Shown piece by piece: positions 44,714-56,395 of a DNA stretch of 64,000 nucleotides (position 1 is the stretch's first letter; each line of letters starts with the position of its first letter). Where the stretch lies: NCBI RefSeq assembly GCF_011075055.1, contig NC_058137.1:26025463-26089462 (forward strand), in the 5' to 3' direction. The notes under the pieces are model-generated. The model worked only from the letters and a program-made list of their open reading frames with translations. It searched no databases and had not been told where the DNA came from. The DNA is from Mangifera indica. Lineage: Eukaryota; Streptophyta; Magnoliopsida; Sapindales; Anacardiaceae. A program made the position numbers and the translations under genes.

Positions 44714-45394
44714 GGATGGCTAGAAGTGCACAAAGCGATTGTAAGAATAGTCACGATGGTGGCTTTTCTGTTACATTTTCCTCTTCTCCAGCTTTCACGG
44801 TCCAAACGAATGGGTGAAAACAACCATAAGGCATTGTGGGCTGCAGAGAAGAAGGCATTATTTGTGTCTTTGCCATTGCATCTAGCTGGAGGTTTAATAA
44901 CTTTTTATGCAAGCTGGAAGAACAACAATGTTGGGTTTTCAACCCAATATTATGATCATTATTATTCTCAAATTGAGAACAACCAGCATTCTCTTTGGAG
45001 GCACTTGAGATCTTATGCTGGTTTCATCCTAGATGGTTTCCTCTTCCCACAAATCCTCCTCAACATGTTCTACAACTCAAGAGAAAAGGCACTTTCTCGT
45101 TTGTTTTACATTGGATTCACCTTGGTTCGCTTAGTGCCGCATGCATATGACCTTTACAGGGCTCATAACTATGTTCAGAATTTTGATGTTTCATACACAT
45201 ATGCAGACCCTGCTGCAGATTTTCACTCCACTACTTGGGATGTCACCATCCCGCTTGTTGGTATCCTTCTTGCAGAAATTATATACCTCCAGCAGCGATT
45301 TGGCGGGTGGTGTTTCCTTCCTCACTGGTTCAGGGTGCTGGAAGTAGTTTATGAGAAGGTTCCAGAAGAGGTACCAGAGGCTACTGAAGAATAG
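44714..45394 (+). pseudogene. DUF2921 pseudogene, segment 3 (C-terminal membrane domain)
   Basis: An unbroken frame for the last about 225 residues: AIVRIVTMVAFLLHFPLLQL, SLPLHLAGGLITFYASW, ILDGFLFPQILLNMFYNSRE, LSRLFYIGFTLVRLVPHAYD, TWDVTIPLVGILLAEIIYLQ and an acidic tail ending at 45394. It is over 90 percent similar by eye to the intact protein. Although open, it lacks a signal peptide and ectodomain and has no promoter of its own, so it is treated as part of the pseudogene. Confidence 0.88.
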
Positions 45395-46988
45395 AATAAG
45401 TATGCATATTTGGTGTAATATAGTAAAATTTGTGTGACATGTTTTTACTTGTGTTTGATTCCATGCTGTTGAAGTTGTATGGAAGAACTCTTTTGTAAAC
45501 AACACTATGTGCTTTGAGAAATAAGAGGTATCTCGTTATATTATCTTGAATCATTGTAATTGGGTTATTAAAAGGGTGTAAAGTATCTAGTAGCTATTCA
45601 AATGTTGTAATTGAGCTTTTTGGGTTTGTGGCTTATTTTAGTGTAAACAAGGAATTTTGCTACTTTTTTTTTTTTTTGAAAGTCTCAGTCAGAAAAATTA
45701 ATTTATAAATTGTTTAGGTTTTGTAGTAGGATACTAGTTTTTAGGTTTGAGTAGTAAGGAGTTTTGTGGTTTTTTTCTTTTCTAAAAGTTATATAATTGA
45801 AAAAAATAATTTATTAATTTATTAGATTTTAGAATATGTCACTTTTGGGTTGGCTGCGAAAAAGGTTAAATGAGGTGTTAGAGAATGTAAAGTCCAAGGG
45901 AATAATTGGAAATTTCGAGTGGGATTTAGAAGACAATGGTTAGGGAATGTTTGGTTTGAATAACGTTTTATTACTAAAAATAAAAAATTATCTTAAAGAT
46001 AGATTATTTAGAAGTTTATTAGGTGTGGATTTTTATGTTTGAAAAAAATTAATAAGTATAATTAATTATTGTGTTTGATTAGAAGTATTATAAAAATACT
46101 AATATATTTTTTACTTAAATGTCTTAAAGTATAATTATATAAAATATTTTTATGTTATTTGCTATATTAATTGAAAATGAAATTATTTTTATTCTAAAAA
46201 TTAATAAATAAGAAAATAATTATAATAAAATCAATATTAATTTAATAATATTTTAATACCTAAAATAAAGGTGAAAATAAGATTATCTTTTATATTACTT
46301 ATCACATCACCATTGATAATGAAAAATTACTGTAATATTTTATTACTTATAAATTATATTAATAATAAAAAAAAATTATCAGAATAATATTTAAAACTTG
46401 GTAACCAAACGCCATCTTAATACCATTAGATTTGGCTGCTTGAAAATATTTATACATTAAAATCATTGATTAATAGATTATGTTTATAGATAGATATGTA
46501 TTTAACATAAACGAAGTGGTTAGAGATAAAACTGAGCTCCACTAAACCAGTTGAGCCGTACAATAAATAAGTACCGAAAAAGTAAAATTATATACACCAA
46601 TTAACTTGTGCACTAAAGAAAGACTTCACAATGTGATTAGATGTTTGTTTTTAATTTAAAATCAATTTATCATATAGTAATATATTATGCACTTACACAT
46701 AATTTTATTATTATTGTAACTATAAATCCGACAAGATGAGCGGGTTGGAAATGTTAGAATTTATGTAAAAGAAAAAACCTATAAATAAGTCTCTGAAAAC
46801 TGTATTCTCCAAACTAAGCGTATCCATTTATTTTCCTGCACACTTCACAACACTTACTCGAAGCAAAAAAAGCTTGACATTCTGTCCTCTGGAAATCATA
46901 TCACCCAGAAGAGCAAACCTGGAAAACCAAACAAAGGAAAATATATATTGCATTTATCATGTTGTTATGCAATACTTATAAAAGAATA
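45395..46988. other. Intergenic, sister of 26636-27993
   Basis: No gene. It matches the region between the intact DUF2921 and P450 genes, with an extra Tourist-like MITE (45943-46416). It carries the shared MITE-like stretch at about 46583-46712. Confidence 0.55.
45943..46416. mobile_element. Tourist-like MITE, 474 bp, TTA target
   Basis: Left end GGGAATGTTTGGTTTG and reversed right end GATGGCGTTTGGTTACC form imperfect inverted ends. Flanked by TTA on both sides (45940-45942 and 46417-46419), as expected for PIF/Harbinger-derived MITEs. AT-rich interior without coding. Confidence 0.72.
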
Positions 46989-49053
46989 CTAAGAACGATA
47001 AGTGATAGAATCAGCATCAAGTCTGTTTTCCTTCCAAAGTTATACCCAAGACCTCAGTTCTGTCTAGATCTTCAGGATTCATCCCACACAGAAGCTTCCA
47101 ATCAAAATGGTAAAGAAGTTCTGCGAGTGGCAGCTCAATATTTGGTAGTGCAAACGTTAAGCCTGGACAAGTTCTCCTTCCAGCTCCAAATGGAATGTAT
47201 TCGAAATCCATGCCCCCTGAAATCAATTGAGCTGTTAAGAAATCTCTCAGGATAGAATGTCTCAGCGTCATTCCAGTATCCAGGATCTCTTCCAATTGCC
47301 CATCCGTTGACAATGACTCTGGTTCTCTCAGGAATCTTGTACCCGTTAATCTCGCAACTCTCTCTGCATTCCCTTGGAAGTAAAAGAGGTACAGGAGATT
47401 GCAGCCTCAAGGTTTCTTTTACCACTGATTTCAAGTACTTCAATTCCTGAATTTCAGTTTCATCATCATTTCCTTTCCCATCAAAGACTCGTCTTACTTC
47501 AGCTTGTGCCTCTTTCATTACCCTTGGGTTTCTCATCAGTTCTTTCATTGCCCACTGTAAAGCCGTTGCTGATGTCTCACTTCCAGCGCTGAAAATATCC
47601 TTAAAAAAAAAACAAGTTACTAAATTTTCAGCTTGGACACAATTTATTCAGTGCCCATTTTATAGAATCAAAATAATTGTCAGTTTATATATTGTTTTGC
47701 AGTTAGATTTCATAGAAGTGTTAAGCATTGTACAGTGTTTGACTAATTTTGCGAGTACCATGCAGTGACTAAACATGTCATCTATACAAGTTAGACTCAC
47801 AATTTGTATTTCATACTATTACTCTTCCCAACGTTACAATAAAAATAGGTTTCTGACCAATAAATTGGACCACTTTAAAAACTCAATTATTGTCCTTTAT
47901 TGCTTGCCTAGAATTTTTTTCGTCTAATTTTACATAGTTCTTGTTGATGGATTTTTGCCATCAACATATATATAATATAAATAAGAAGGCCTCAAGGATC
48001 AAGGATGAAATATCTTATTAGCAAACAAGGAATAAAATAGTGAAATTAAAATATCCGCTATGAAATTTCTGATTTATGTTAGTTTGCTTATATAACATAA
48101 CTCTTAGAAGCAAAGGGTTTAAATTCTAAGTGCTTTCAGCGAAGTAAAGTAATATTATACTAACCCAGATGACTGCTTTGATGTTGTCAGTTAGGGGAAA
48201 TTCAAGGTCACCTTCTCGCTGGACTCTCAAAAGAACATCAACTAAATTTTCCTTTACTCCTCTTTCTCCCGTTTGTGTCCTCTCCTTCTCTGTATGCTCA
48301 TTCAGGATTTTTTCAAGTATTCTATCACTCTTCTGATGCAGCTTCTCAAGCTTCAGATCCGTTCCACTGATAACTTGAATTGCTTTAACGGAAGGGTAGA
48401 AATCAACAATGGAGAAACCTACAGCTGCCTCTACGACTTCCAATACACATGATACGAAAGCTTCTTCATCTTTGCATCTTTCCCCAAAAGCCGCCCTGGC
48501 TGTTATGCCGTATGTTAAACTGACTATTTTATCACTTTAGATTGATTACTGATCCTTCATTAACCTGTATGGCATTAGTGAGATTTGAGACCTCCTCTTC
48601 CCTGACCGATTGCAGTGATTGGACCCGCCTGGCACTTTAGAGCTCTATGGTTGCAAGTTTCCAAAGCTGTCTCCAGTAATTTCCATACGGTGAAAAACCA
48701 ATATCAGTATCCTTACCAACTTAGCGGAAACCAGAATGGGTCTGTCTGCAAAGTTGATGTCATGGGTTTTCATAACTTCTGGGGCAATCTCTGTAGAAGA
48801 AACTATGATGGTTGAAACTTCACCAAGCTGGAGGTGCAGCAAGGGTCCATTTTTCTTGGCCAAGTCTCTGAGGCGGCAATGGGGTAGTGAACTAACAGCT
48901 GGTGCAATTTTCCAATAAGAGGTAGTTTCCAGGGCCCTGGAGGCATCTTTGAGCTTGTATTCAGGATTTTGATCCCTTTATTATTTTGGCTGCCGTGAGC
49001 GAGAAAAGGATGAAAATAAATATGGGGGTGAACGAGCGCAATAGAAGCTCCGT
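46989..49053 (-). pseudogene. Cytochrome P450 pseudogene, sister of the intact gene
   Basis: Same two-exon organisation as 27994-29666 and highly similar. Lesions: the start codon is ACG (49053-49051) where the intact gene has ATG; a 1-bp deletion near 48960 and another near 48900 shift the frame just before and after the PPGP hinge; a 7-bp loss near 48710 removes part of the SYGYTD region; a TAG appears near 48540; exon 2 has a 1-bp insertion near 47215 (RG then HGF instead of RGMDF) and a 1-bp loss near 47035 in LGRKT. The heme loop and ExxR remain readable in separate frames. Clearly non-functional; decay followed duplication of the DUF2921/P450 unit. Confidence 0.93.
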
Positions 49054-49561
49054 GAAAATGGGGAAGACAAGCACCAGTATCGATAGAACACTCTCCTCCC
49101 AAGGAGTTTTATCAAGTTTACTGTTGTACAACAATCATCTGAACATAATTAGTTGCTTTTGTTGAGAAAACAAGATATTACTTGGACTTTTCTTATCACT
49201 AATCAAAGAAAAGAAAATCCGTTTGCCTTTCTTTTGTTGGATGACGCAAGTTTATCATCATGCTAAAATTGTATGATTACTAAATTCATTATATGTGACC
49301 CGGATCAATTCTGGTCGTAAAATTTTTCTACAAATGGTGAATAAAGTATTCGCCAAATTAAGATTGGAATCTCCATCATGACCAAGCTCTAAAAGGACTT
49401 GAAAGCCATTTTTTGTTAACTTATTGGGCACTGAATAATACTAGGTTGACAATCTTTCCAACTGATGGCGAGTGTGTGGATACTTAGAAGCAGAACCTCG
49501 TAAGATTTTGGAAAAATAGTTACTAGTCATACTGCAACCGTATTCTTTTATAAGTCATGGA
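49054..49561. other. P450 pseudogene upstream flank
   Basis: No gene. It matches 29667-29900, with roughly 280 bp at about 49200-49490 that has no counterpart there. Confidence 0.45.
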
Positions 49562-50555
49562 TAGACCTGACCATTCGTATCATTGGTCTTATTCATATCG
49601 TATCAGTTTGGGTTTGTGTCAAAGACCTTAAAGTCTAATCCAATCTAAAATAAAATGGTCTTAAAATTTCTCAACCTTAAACCGAATTGAAGTATGTCCG
49701 GATTGACTTGAACTAATCTAAATAACTCATACTATGTAACAAGTAAAATCATGTCATAACACAATATATAACAAAATTTGTTATAAAACAATATACTTTG
49801 TCAAATGTCAAGAATAACATGATTTGTTACAAAATAATACACAAAAAAACATGCTAACGGGAAACGATATTTTGTCAAAATGAAATTGCTTTATTTCATA
49901 TTAATACTAATACTTTGTTTATTGTCTCTTTATATGATAATCAATAATTCAAATAAGTATGCAATTTCAATTTCAAAATAATGCAATTGACAACTAACAA
50001 GATTCATAATTACTTATAAAATATTTAATAAATTTAATATCCAATTCATATGATTGATGTGACTATCATAAATCTTAAAATCACTAACAAACATATAAAT
50101 ATGACATAGCAAACATAATAAGTTCAAATCAGTAGTATTTATAATACATCAATCGAATAAAACAAATTAACTATAAACAATTTTTTACAAGTTTACCAAA
50201 AAGAGTTACTAAATTAAAATGAATGTTTTTAGATAATGTAGATTTAGTGTTTAGTGATGCAATTTCAATTTTGAATTACAGAATAAAAATTTTGTGGATT
50301 GAAACTCTTTCTGTCAAACGAAAAAAATTATAAATATTAGAGATTTTTTACTATTATGATGTTATACAATATTTTATTTAAAATTTTTGGTTAGTTCGGG
50401 CGGGCTTTGTGTCAACCCAAATCCGACCCAATTTTTTTGAGATCAACTCTAACCTGATTCAACTATTTTTTGTGTCGAAAATCATAATCATAATCTAAAT
50501 TTTTTTGTCTCATATCCTATCGAATTAACAGGTCATGTAAAATTTTATCAAGTTT
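49562..50555. mobile_element. 994-bp insertion with 9-bp target duplication
   Basis: Flanked by perfect AGTCATGGA copies (49553-49561 and 50556-50564). The homologous flank near 29908-29922 reads TATAAGTCATGTATTTG uninterrupted. The ends share a GACCTG ... ATTCG pattern in inverted orientation (left TAGACCTGACCATTCG, right reversed CATGACCTGTTAATTCG after about 18 bp). AT-rich, no coding frame. A 9-bp duplication suggests a non-autonomous Mutator-like element, tentatively. Confidence 0.75.
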
Positions 50556-50564
50556 AGTCATGGA

Positions 50565-51007
50565 TTTGTTGGACAATAATGTGTATATATATGTTCATTA
50601 TTTATTTGTGTAAACAATATGTATATAATATTGTAATGTAATATAAAATTGTATAATTCTACGTGGCATTAGAGCAACAAAACACTTTAGCGTCCGTCAA
50701 GTCATAAAACGAAGAGACCTTGCAACTAAGGTTCATCTTTTCTTCGCACAGTTGTCACCCGGCATCTTTACGATCTGACAGTTTCACCCCATCTCAGGCC
50801 AAATCACAGCCCAAGCCCGATTCACTCAACCTTTGCTAGAGATTCCTCCGATCTCTGACCAGGGTTCCTCTGTTGAAGATCTCTGCCCTGTACTGGTGTT
50901 TATTCAATTCACTCCATTTTTGTGAATATTCAATGTCCTCAATATTTTTGTGATGGAATTTCAATGCACTTCCATTTCAATCCTTCTCACCTTTCTTCTC
51001 TCTCTTC
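50565..51007. other. 5' flank of the plus-strand P450 fragment
   Basis: No gene. It matches the orphan flank at about 29890-30250 and leads into the P450 start at 51008, so it probably was the promoter and leader of that gene, in divergent arrangement with the minus-strand P450. Confidence 0.5.
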
Positions 51008-51214
51008 ATGGCGCTGAAGATAGGATTGAGATCAAAAGCCAGTGAAAGAACTTTACATCTACCTCCAGGGCCACGGAAATTACCTCTTGTCCGAAACTTG
51101 CACCAGCTTCTTGGCTCTGTACTGCATCCCAGCCTCGGGGACTTAGCCAAGAGATATGGTCCCCTTATGCACCTACGTCTTGCAGAACATAACATGAAGG
51201 ATCCCAAGTCTTGA
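51008..51214 (+). pseudogene. Cytochrome P450 N-terminal fragment
   Basis: The ATG at 51008 starts [18 protein letters not shown], then [33 protein letters not shown]. This is the proline hinge and first helices of a CYP71-type P450; homology ends at about 51180 and the frame stops at 51214 after an unrelated [10 protein letters not shown]. The normal hydrophobic anchor is shortened. The glycine of the usual LVGN motif is arginine. No further exon sequence is found downstream before the LTR relic at 51410. It is oriented opposite to the P450 pseudogene at 46989-49053. Confidence 0.8.
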
Positions 51215-51409
51215 AATCAAAAATTTCCAACATTATTCTTATGGGTAATTTGTATAGCCTATATAACACTCACGTTATTATTCGAAATCCAGCAACAAAT
51301 TAATACTGAAATCTCAGCATAAAATTTCTTTTTGAATTGGGATGCAAAAAAGTCAGGGCCAGATCTTCATGGGACCTCCATCTACTGGTGTGGACATTAG
51401 GAAGCCACA

Positions 51410-51855
51410 TGGTGGTGTATGAGGAGTTTTAGCAGTATAGTGTTCTAATGCAAGAACAAAAAAATAAAGAGAAAATGCTAATGTTCTAGGCCGAAAATTT
51501 TTCTAGAAATGTTTTCTTCTTTTTTAATTTCATTCTTGTGAATATATATTACAGCAACTAACATAAACTTTTTGAGTAAAATCAGCTACTACTCAGTTTG
51601 ATTTAAGCATAAGAATCAACTGAAAACTAATACATCAAAGCATATATACTAACTCTTGTCAATCTTCCATCTAACACACCTAATCTTATCTAGTTGTATG
51701 TCATATTGCTTTTAAACAAGCTAAATACAAAAATATCATAACACAAACTCACAAAGCAAAGCACTGTTGCAGTACCACATCTTCCATGTCAGCCCCTAGT
51801 CAACTTCCAGCCAACCTCTTCCTCAGCACTGCTTTCTTCTCTGCACATCACTACA
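51410..51855 (-). repeat. Copia LTR relic downstream of the intact RLP
   Basis: On the minus strand it starts TGTAGTGATGTGCAG (51855) and ends near CATACACCACCA (51410), matching the LTR at 10966-11442. No primer-binding site or gag follows. Confidence 0.65.
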
Positions 51856-53185
51856 GCCTCCTAGTCGACTCTTCCAAGAGAGTTCAAGATGAGTCTGCCA
51901 GATCATGATGAATGAAAAATCTAATGTTCTTTTTGCATTACAGGTTATTTCATTTTTAGTGTTAATTTGCTATGCAATAAGTTAACTTGTATTAGCAATT
52001 AATAAGAAATTATAGAATATATACACAAGGATTTGAAGATGAAAATCTGTTTGTGAGTGATATTGGTTTGGTTGTTTCAGCTTAAAATGAGCTGACGATA
52101 TTGTTAACACTTCATCCTCACAGCACATTCTGAAAGTACAAAAACATGTTTAGAAAGTAAACACTACAATTTTTACACGGTTCAGCTAAGATTCATCTTA
52201 GCCTACATCAATTAGGACCAAGTCGTGCTCAATCAAATCACTAAACAATAATCCCAACTTTCAGATGCAAAGATGAAATCAACATACAAAGTAAACACTC
52301 CCACTTACTAAATTTATTTCCTGACTTTCCTACTGTCAGCGGTTACTGCCTAAATTTGAAATACTATGAATATCCCACTCTATTGTCTAGCTCCTCATAA
52401 ACAATCAAACTAAAATTCCCCTAACTTCTGATCTTTAAATCCCTTCAAGCACTAGTCACAGATTCGTATCCCACAATATGAATAATTAAGCTAATCTGCA
52501 AGACAAAGAGTGGAAAAACAGAGAGGAGATGTAGTATCTCACTGCACAGAACAATATGATCTTGACCAAATAAGCTGCTGAAAATTATTGACAAAATCAG
52601 AGTAAATTAAGGTCTAGAATCTCACAAAAAATGTGAGATTAAATACTCAGCAAGGGTGAGCGAGGGAGTGAAACATCATAACAGTACACCTAAATGGCAA
52701 ACAACGTAATCGAATACAGGCAAAAGTTGCCAATTGTACTTGAATGAAAAATCATGAACAAATGTTCACACAATAATGCAAGTATGTGCACACATATAAC
52801 AAGAAGAAAAATATGTGCACACACAAAACTAAATGAGAACACAAATGCTCATAGTTTGTCAAATACTTACAAAAATAAACAAGAACTATACCGGCAAGCT
52901 CTTGCATAATAGCCAGGAACAGAAACAGAGTTGCTTATTGAATTGCTACTAAAATAAAAATCTACCATTAATACAAAAGCTTGAAGTTTTCTTGGAGACA
53001 TGAGTATTGCAGCTTACTCTTCAACTCTTCAGAGTCTGAGAATAAAAAAAACAAGTCTGAATTCAGTAGTCTTTTATCAAGCTATATTCATTATGATAAA
53101 GCTGTCAATAGAAAAAAAAAAAAAAAAGCAGAATCTGGCAATAAGAGGTTGGAGCACTTACAAATTGAGGAACAACTTTCAAATG
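51856..53185. other. Downstream flank of the intact RLP
   Basis: No gene. Shared almost throughout with 62150-63482 (third RLP copy). About 650 bp in the middle is missing from the flank of RLP copy 1. Confidence 0.6.
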
Positions 53186-56100
53186 CTAATTTGTTCTTCT
53201 TCTACGTCCTCTATTCAGCCTTCTCACATTTCTTGGACACTCTCTTTCAATCAACCTCACAAAAAATTGAGGTTTTCCTATTGAGAACACAATGTAAGCA
53301 ATAGATATGCCAATTACAAATCCAGATCCGTAGCCCATCAAAGCAATTTTCCAATCAAACCAGCTTGAAGCATTGCTTTCTTCTTCGTCTATCGTTGGTG
53401 GTGCCTTATCATTTTCACATTTGTTTGACAGTGGTGATCCACACAAGCCCAAATTTCCAATGTAGGAATCATTCTGAAATGTGTCAAATTGATTTCCTTG
53501 AGGTATGAGTCCCACAAGATGGTTGTAAGACAAGTTTAACACTGAAAGAAATGTTAGACTTGTCAATTGCAGAGGAATCTTTCCGATGAGCTGGTTGGAA
53601 GAGAGATCTAGTGCTTCAAGTTGTGACAAATTTTTCAATGATAAAGGTATTTCACCAGTTAAGCTATTATGAGACAAGTTAATCAATCTGAGTAACTTGA
53701 GTTGTTCAAATACCTTTGGAATTTCTCCTTTAAACAGGTTGTTGGAAAGATCTATGCATGTGAAGCTGTATAAAATCCTTTCCATCCGAGTCTCAACACC
53801 TTTTAAAAACAAAGTTATTGAATAATATGAACCATAAAGTGAGTGCATGTAATTGAGTTTGACATCATCCTTGTATCCACTCTTCATAACTTCAAAATTG
53901 TTAAAAAAACTTGCTGGTAAAATACCAGAAAATTGATTGTGAGAGAGGTCCAGCACTCTTAACCAAGGGAAGAGAAATCTTGTGCTGGAATTGCCAATGG
54001 GACCATGAAACTGATTAAATCTCAAAAAGAGTACTTCAAGAAATTGAAATTTTAATAACCAATTCGGAAAGCTATCATTAATCCTGTTATTCCCAACATC
54101 AAGAATATCCAAAACTCCACAGTTAACCAAAGAGGATGGTAATGGTCCCTCCAATTGATTATCGTTAAGCATAAGAGCTGTCACACCACATTGATCGGGA
54201 AACGTCAGAGATTCTATACTGCCATGGAAGTTGTTCATTGCCAAATTCAAGTCTGCAGTGCTCTTCGCAAGACATTTTGGAATGTTTCCACTTAAGCCAT
54301 TATGGGACAAGTCAAGAGATTGAACTCTGCTCCCATTACAAAATGACGGAGGGATCACTCCTGTCAGATCATTGTTTGAAGCTGAGAAGAAAAAAACCCC
54401 AGTTGGTAGATCCACAAGTTGTCCTCGGAGTAAGTTGGATGAAAGGTCAAGAATTCGAAGGTTGACCATGGATGAAATGTACTCAACACGGGTAAGTAAA
54501 TTGTGAGACAGATTTAGGTAAAACAAGTTGGAACAATTTCCAAGCTCCAATTGGGAAATTCGGCCAAAGATTGAGTTACTAGAAAGGTCTAGATTCATAA
54601 AACTTACAGTGCTTAAGAAAATCGGGACTTCAGTTATGCTACAAGAAGATAAAAAGACATTTTTAAGCTGGGGCAAGATGACCTTTCCTGTTACTGACAA
54701 AAGCGCATTATATGAAAGGTCAATACGTCTCAGATTTTTTAGCTCTGAAAGCATCTCTACCTGCACATTACCACTGAAGTTATTGTTTGCAAGTGATAGT
54801 TGTATGAGACCCAAAAGTTGAAAAATCGAATCTGGAATTGGACCATGAATCACATTATCACTCAAATCAACTTCACTTATTGGACCAGGGTGCTGGAACT
54901 GCTCCATCTGACCTGTGAGTTTATTGTGGGAAAGATCTAAACTCTCCAAAGATGGCAGAGTAAACAACAATGTCGGTACTCTGCCACTTAGAAGATTATT
55001 ATTTAACATGATGTCACCTAGATATGGAAGACCGCTTATCTGACTAGGAAATTGACCTTGAAATTGATTATAAGAAAAGTCCAAGTAAACAAGTCCATTC
55101 ACGTTGAATATTGATGTTGGCAACTGACCACTGAAATTATTAAAGGAGAGATCTATGGTCTCTAATTTATTAAGATTACCCAAAACATCTGGAAATTTTC
55201 CAGAAAAATTGTTGTGTGTAAGAGATAGCCAAGTGAGCTGGACAAGTTTAGATAATGAAGTTGGGACTTGACCAGTAAAACCGTTCCATGACAAATCCAT
55301 GTAGGTGATTTCTGCAAGGTTTTCTAGTGATGATGGAAGTGACCCTTGGAAATTGCAATTAGAAAGAGACAGATAATTCAAGTACATAAGATTGCCAAAT
55401 GTCTCAGGTAATTTTCCTGAGAAATTTGTGTGAGAGAGATCCAATACTCTGAGGGCACTGCTCCTATTAAATTCTGGCAAATTAGCTGTGATCCCTTCAT
55501 TTAGTGACAACATTAGCTGCTGGAGAAATGGAAATAGAAAAATTTCACTTGGAAATTTGCCTTGCACCCCAGTTAACCTAAGGTTGAGGGATATCAAAGA
55601 AGAAGACAAGTTTACTAAAGAACCAGTTGAAACAGTAAACATCTCAACATTTTCAAGATGGAGATATCTTAATTTCGTTAAATTTTGCAAGAGCTTATTG
55701 AAACCATGTTGGGGCATACTTAGGAGATTGTTGGAGAGATCAAGTGAAATAAGATCAGACAGAAGAAACATTTCAGTGGGAACTAGGCCAAACAAACCTG
55801 AGGAAGAAAGGTTTAGATGTGTTAATTTGGTGAACTTACCAAAGTTGGGTGAGATTTGCGATCTAAATAAACCATTGCAAGCAAGATTGAGCCTCTGGAG
55901 ATGGTGGAGGAGGAAGAGGCTGCTATTTTCATGGACAAAGCCATCAAGCCAACTCAAACTAAGGTCGAGGCCAATAACATGTCCAGTGAATGTATCACAA
56001 GTGACACCATCCCACAAACAGCAATCACTACCCTCTTTCCAAGACTCAGTCTTAGGATACCCCCTAAATTGATCAAAGTTGGGGCAAAACTTATAAGCAT

Positions 56101-56242
56101 ATTTACCAATGGAAAAGTTGCTCTTGAAATGAAGTAGAGCAACACTTTGTTCGGGGGAGCAAAGTATCTGTGATGAAGAAGAGGATGAACAAACAACTTG
56201 AAAATGTAAGACGAAGAAGCAGAAGAAGAAGAATGCCCGCAT
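53186..56242 (-). CDS. LRR receptor-like protein (Cf/Ve type), intact
   Basis: A single-exon gene of 1018 residues, without lesions. The ATG at 56242 gives a signal peptide (MRAFFFFCFFVLHFQVVCSS), then the LRR N-cap with CSPEQSVALLHFK (28-40) and the paired-cysteine SDCCLWDGVTC (72-82). About thirty LRRs follow, with LDLSxNxxxGxIP consensus and many N-glycosylation sequons, then a non-LRR island (around SLYGSYYSITLFLKGVETRM), four more LRRs, an acidic spacer (IDEEESN), one membrane span (about 966-986, with GxxxG in GYGSGFVIG) and a 32-residue basic tail without kinase. Family members perceive pathogen or damage signals at the plasma membrane and signal through SOBIR1 and BAK1-type kinases; the ligand here is unknown. 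Codons upstream of 56242 are in frame but contain no ATG. It is the only intact RLP of three or four copies. Confidence 0.94.
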   Translation of the reverse strand: MRAFFFFCFFVLHFQVVCSSSSSSQILCSPEQSVALLHFKSNFSIGKYAYKFCPNFDQFRGYPKTESWKEGSDCCLWDGVTCDTFTGHVIGLDLSLSWLDGFVHENSSLFLLHHLQRLNLACNGLFRSQISPNFGKFTKLTHLNLSSSGLFGLVPTEMFLLSDLISLDLSNNLLSMPQHGFNKLLQNLTKLRYLHLENVEMFTVSTGSLVNLSSSLISLNLRLTGVQGKFPSEIFLFPFLQQLMLSLNEGITANLPEFNRSSALRVLDLSHTNFSGKLPETFGNLMYLNYLSLSNCNFQGSLPSSLENLAEITYMDLSWNGFTGQVPTSLSKLVQLTWLSLTHNNFSGKFPDVLGNLNKLETIDLSFNNFSGQLPTSIFNVNGLVYLDFSYNQFQGQFPSQISGLPYLGDIMLNNNLLSGRVPTLLFTLPSLESLDLSHNKLTGQMEQFQHPGPISEVDLSDNVIHGPIPDSIFQLLGLIQLSLANNNFSGNVQVEMLSELKNLRRIDLSYNALLSVTGKVILPQLKNVFLSSCSITEVPIFLSTVSFMNLDLSSNSIFGRISQLELGNCSNLFYLNLSHNLLTRVEYISSMVNLRILDLSSNLLRGQLVDLPTGVFFFSASNNDLTGVIPPSFCNGSRVQSLDLSHNGLSGNIPKCLAKSTADLNLAMNNFHGSIESLTFPDQCGVTALMLNDNQLEGPLPSSLVNCGVLDILDVGNNRINDSFPNWLLKFQFLEVLFLRFNQFHGPIGNSSTRFLFPWLRVLDLSHNQFSGILPASFFNNFEVMKSGYKDDVKLNYMHSLYGSYYSITLFLKGVETRMERILYSFTCIDLSNNLFKGEIPKVFEQLKLLRLINLSHNSLTGEIPLSLKNLSQLEALDLSSNQLIGKIPLQLTSLTFLSVLNLSYNHLVGLIPQGNQFDTFQNDSYIGNLGLCGSPLSNKCENDKAPPTIDEEESNASSWFDWKIALMGYGSGFVIGISIAYIVFSIGKPQFFVRLIERECPRNVRRLNRGRRRRTN

Positions 56243-56395
56243 CTTTTTTCTTTTAAAGAAACAAAAGAAAAGGAAATTGCTGATGGGAAAATGAAATGAA
56301 CTTTCAGAAATATACACACACACTTTTCCTCCAAGCTCTTTCCATTTTCTTTCCTTTTCATACAATTATTTTTTGATTGAGAAGAAAATAAAAAG

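Noticed and set aside
55488..56072. Plus-strand open frame of 194 codons
   Set aside because: It is antisense to the intact RLP; long antisense frames are common against LRR repeats.
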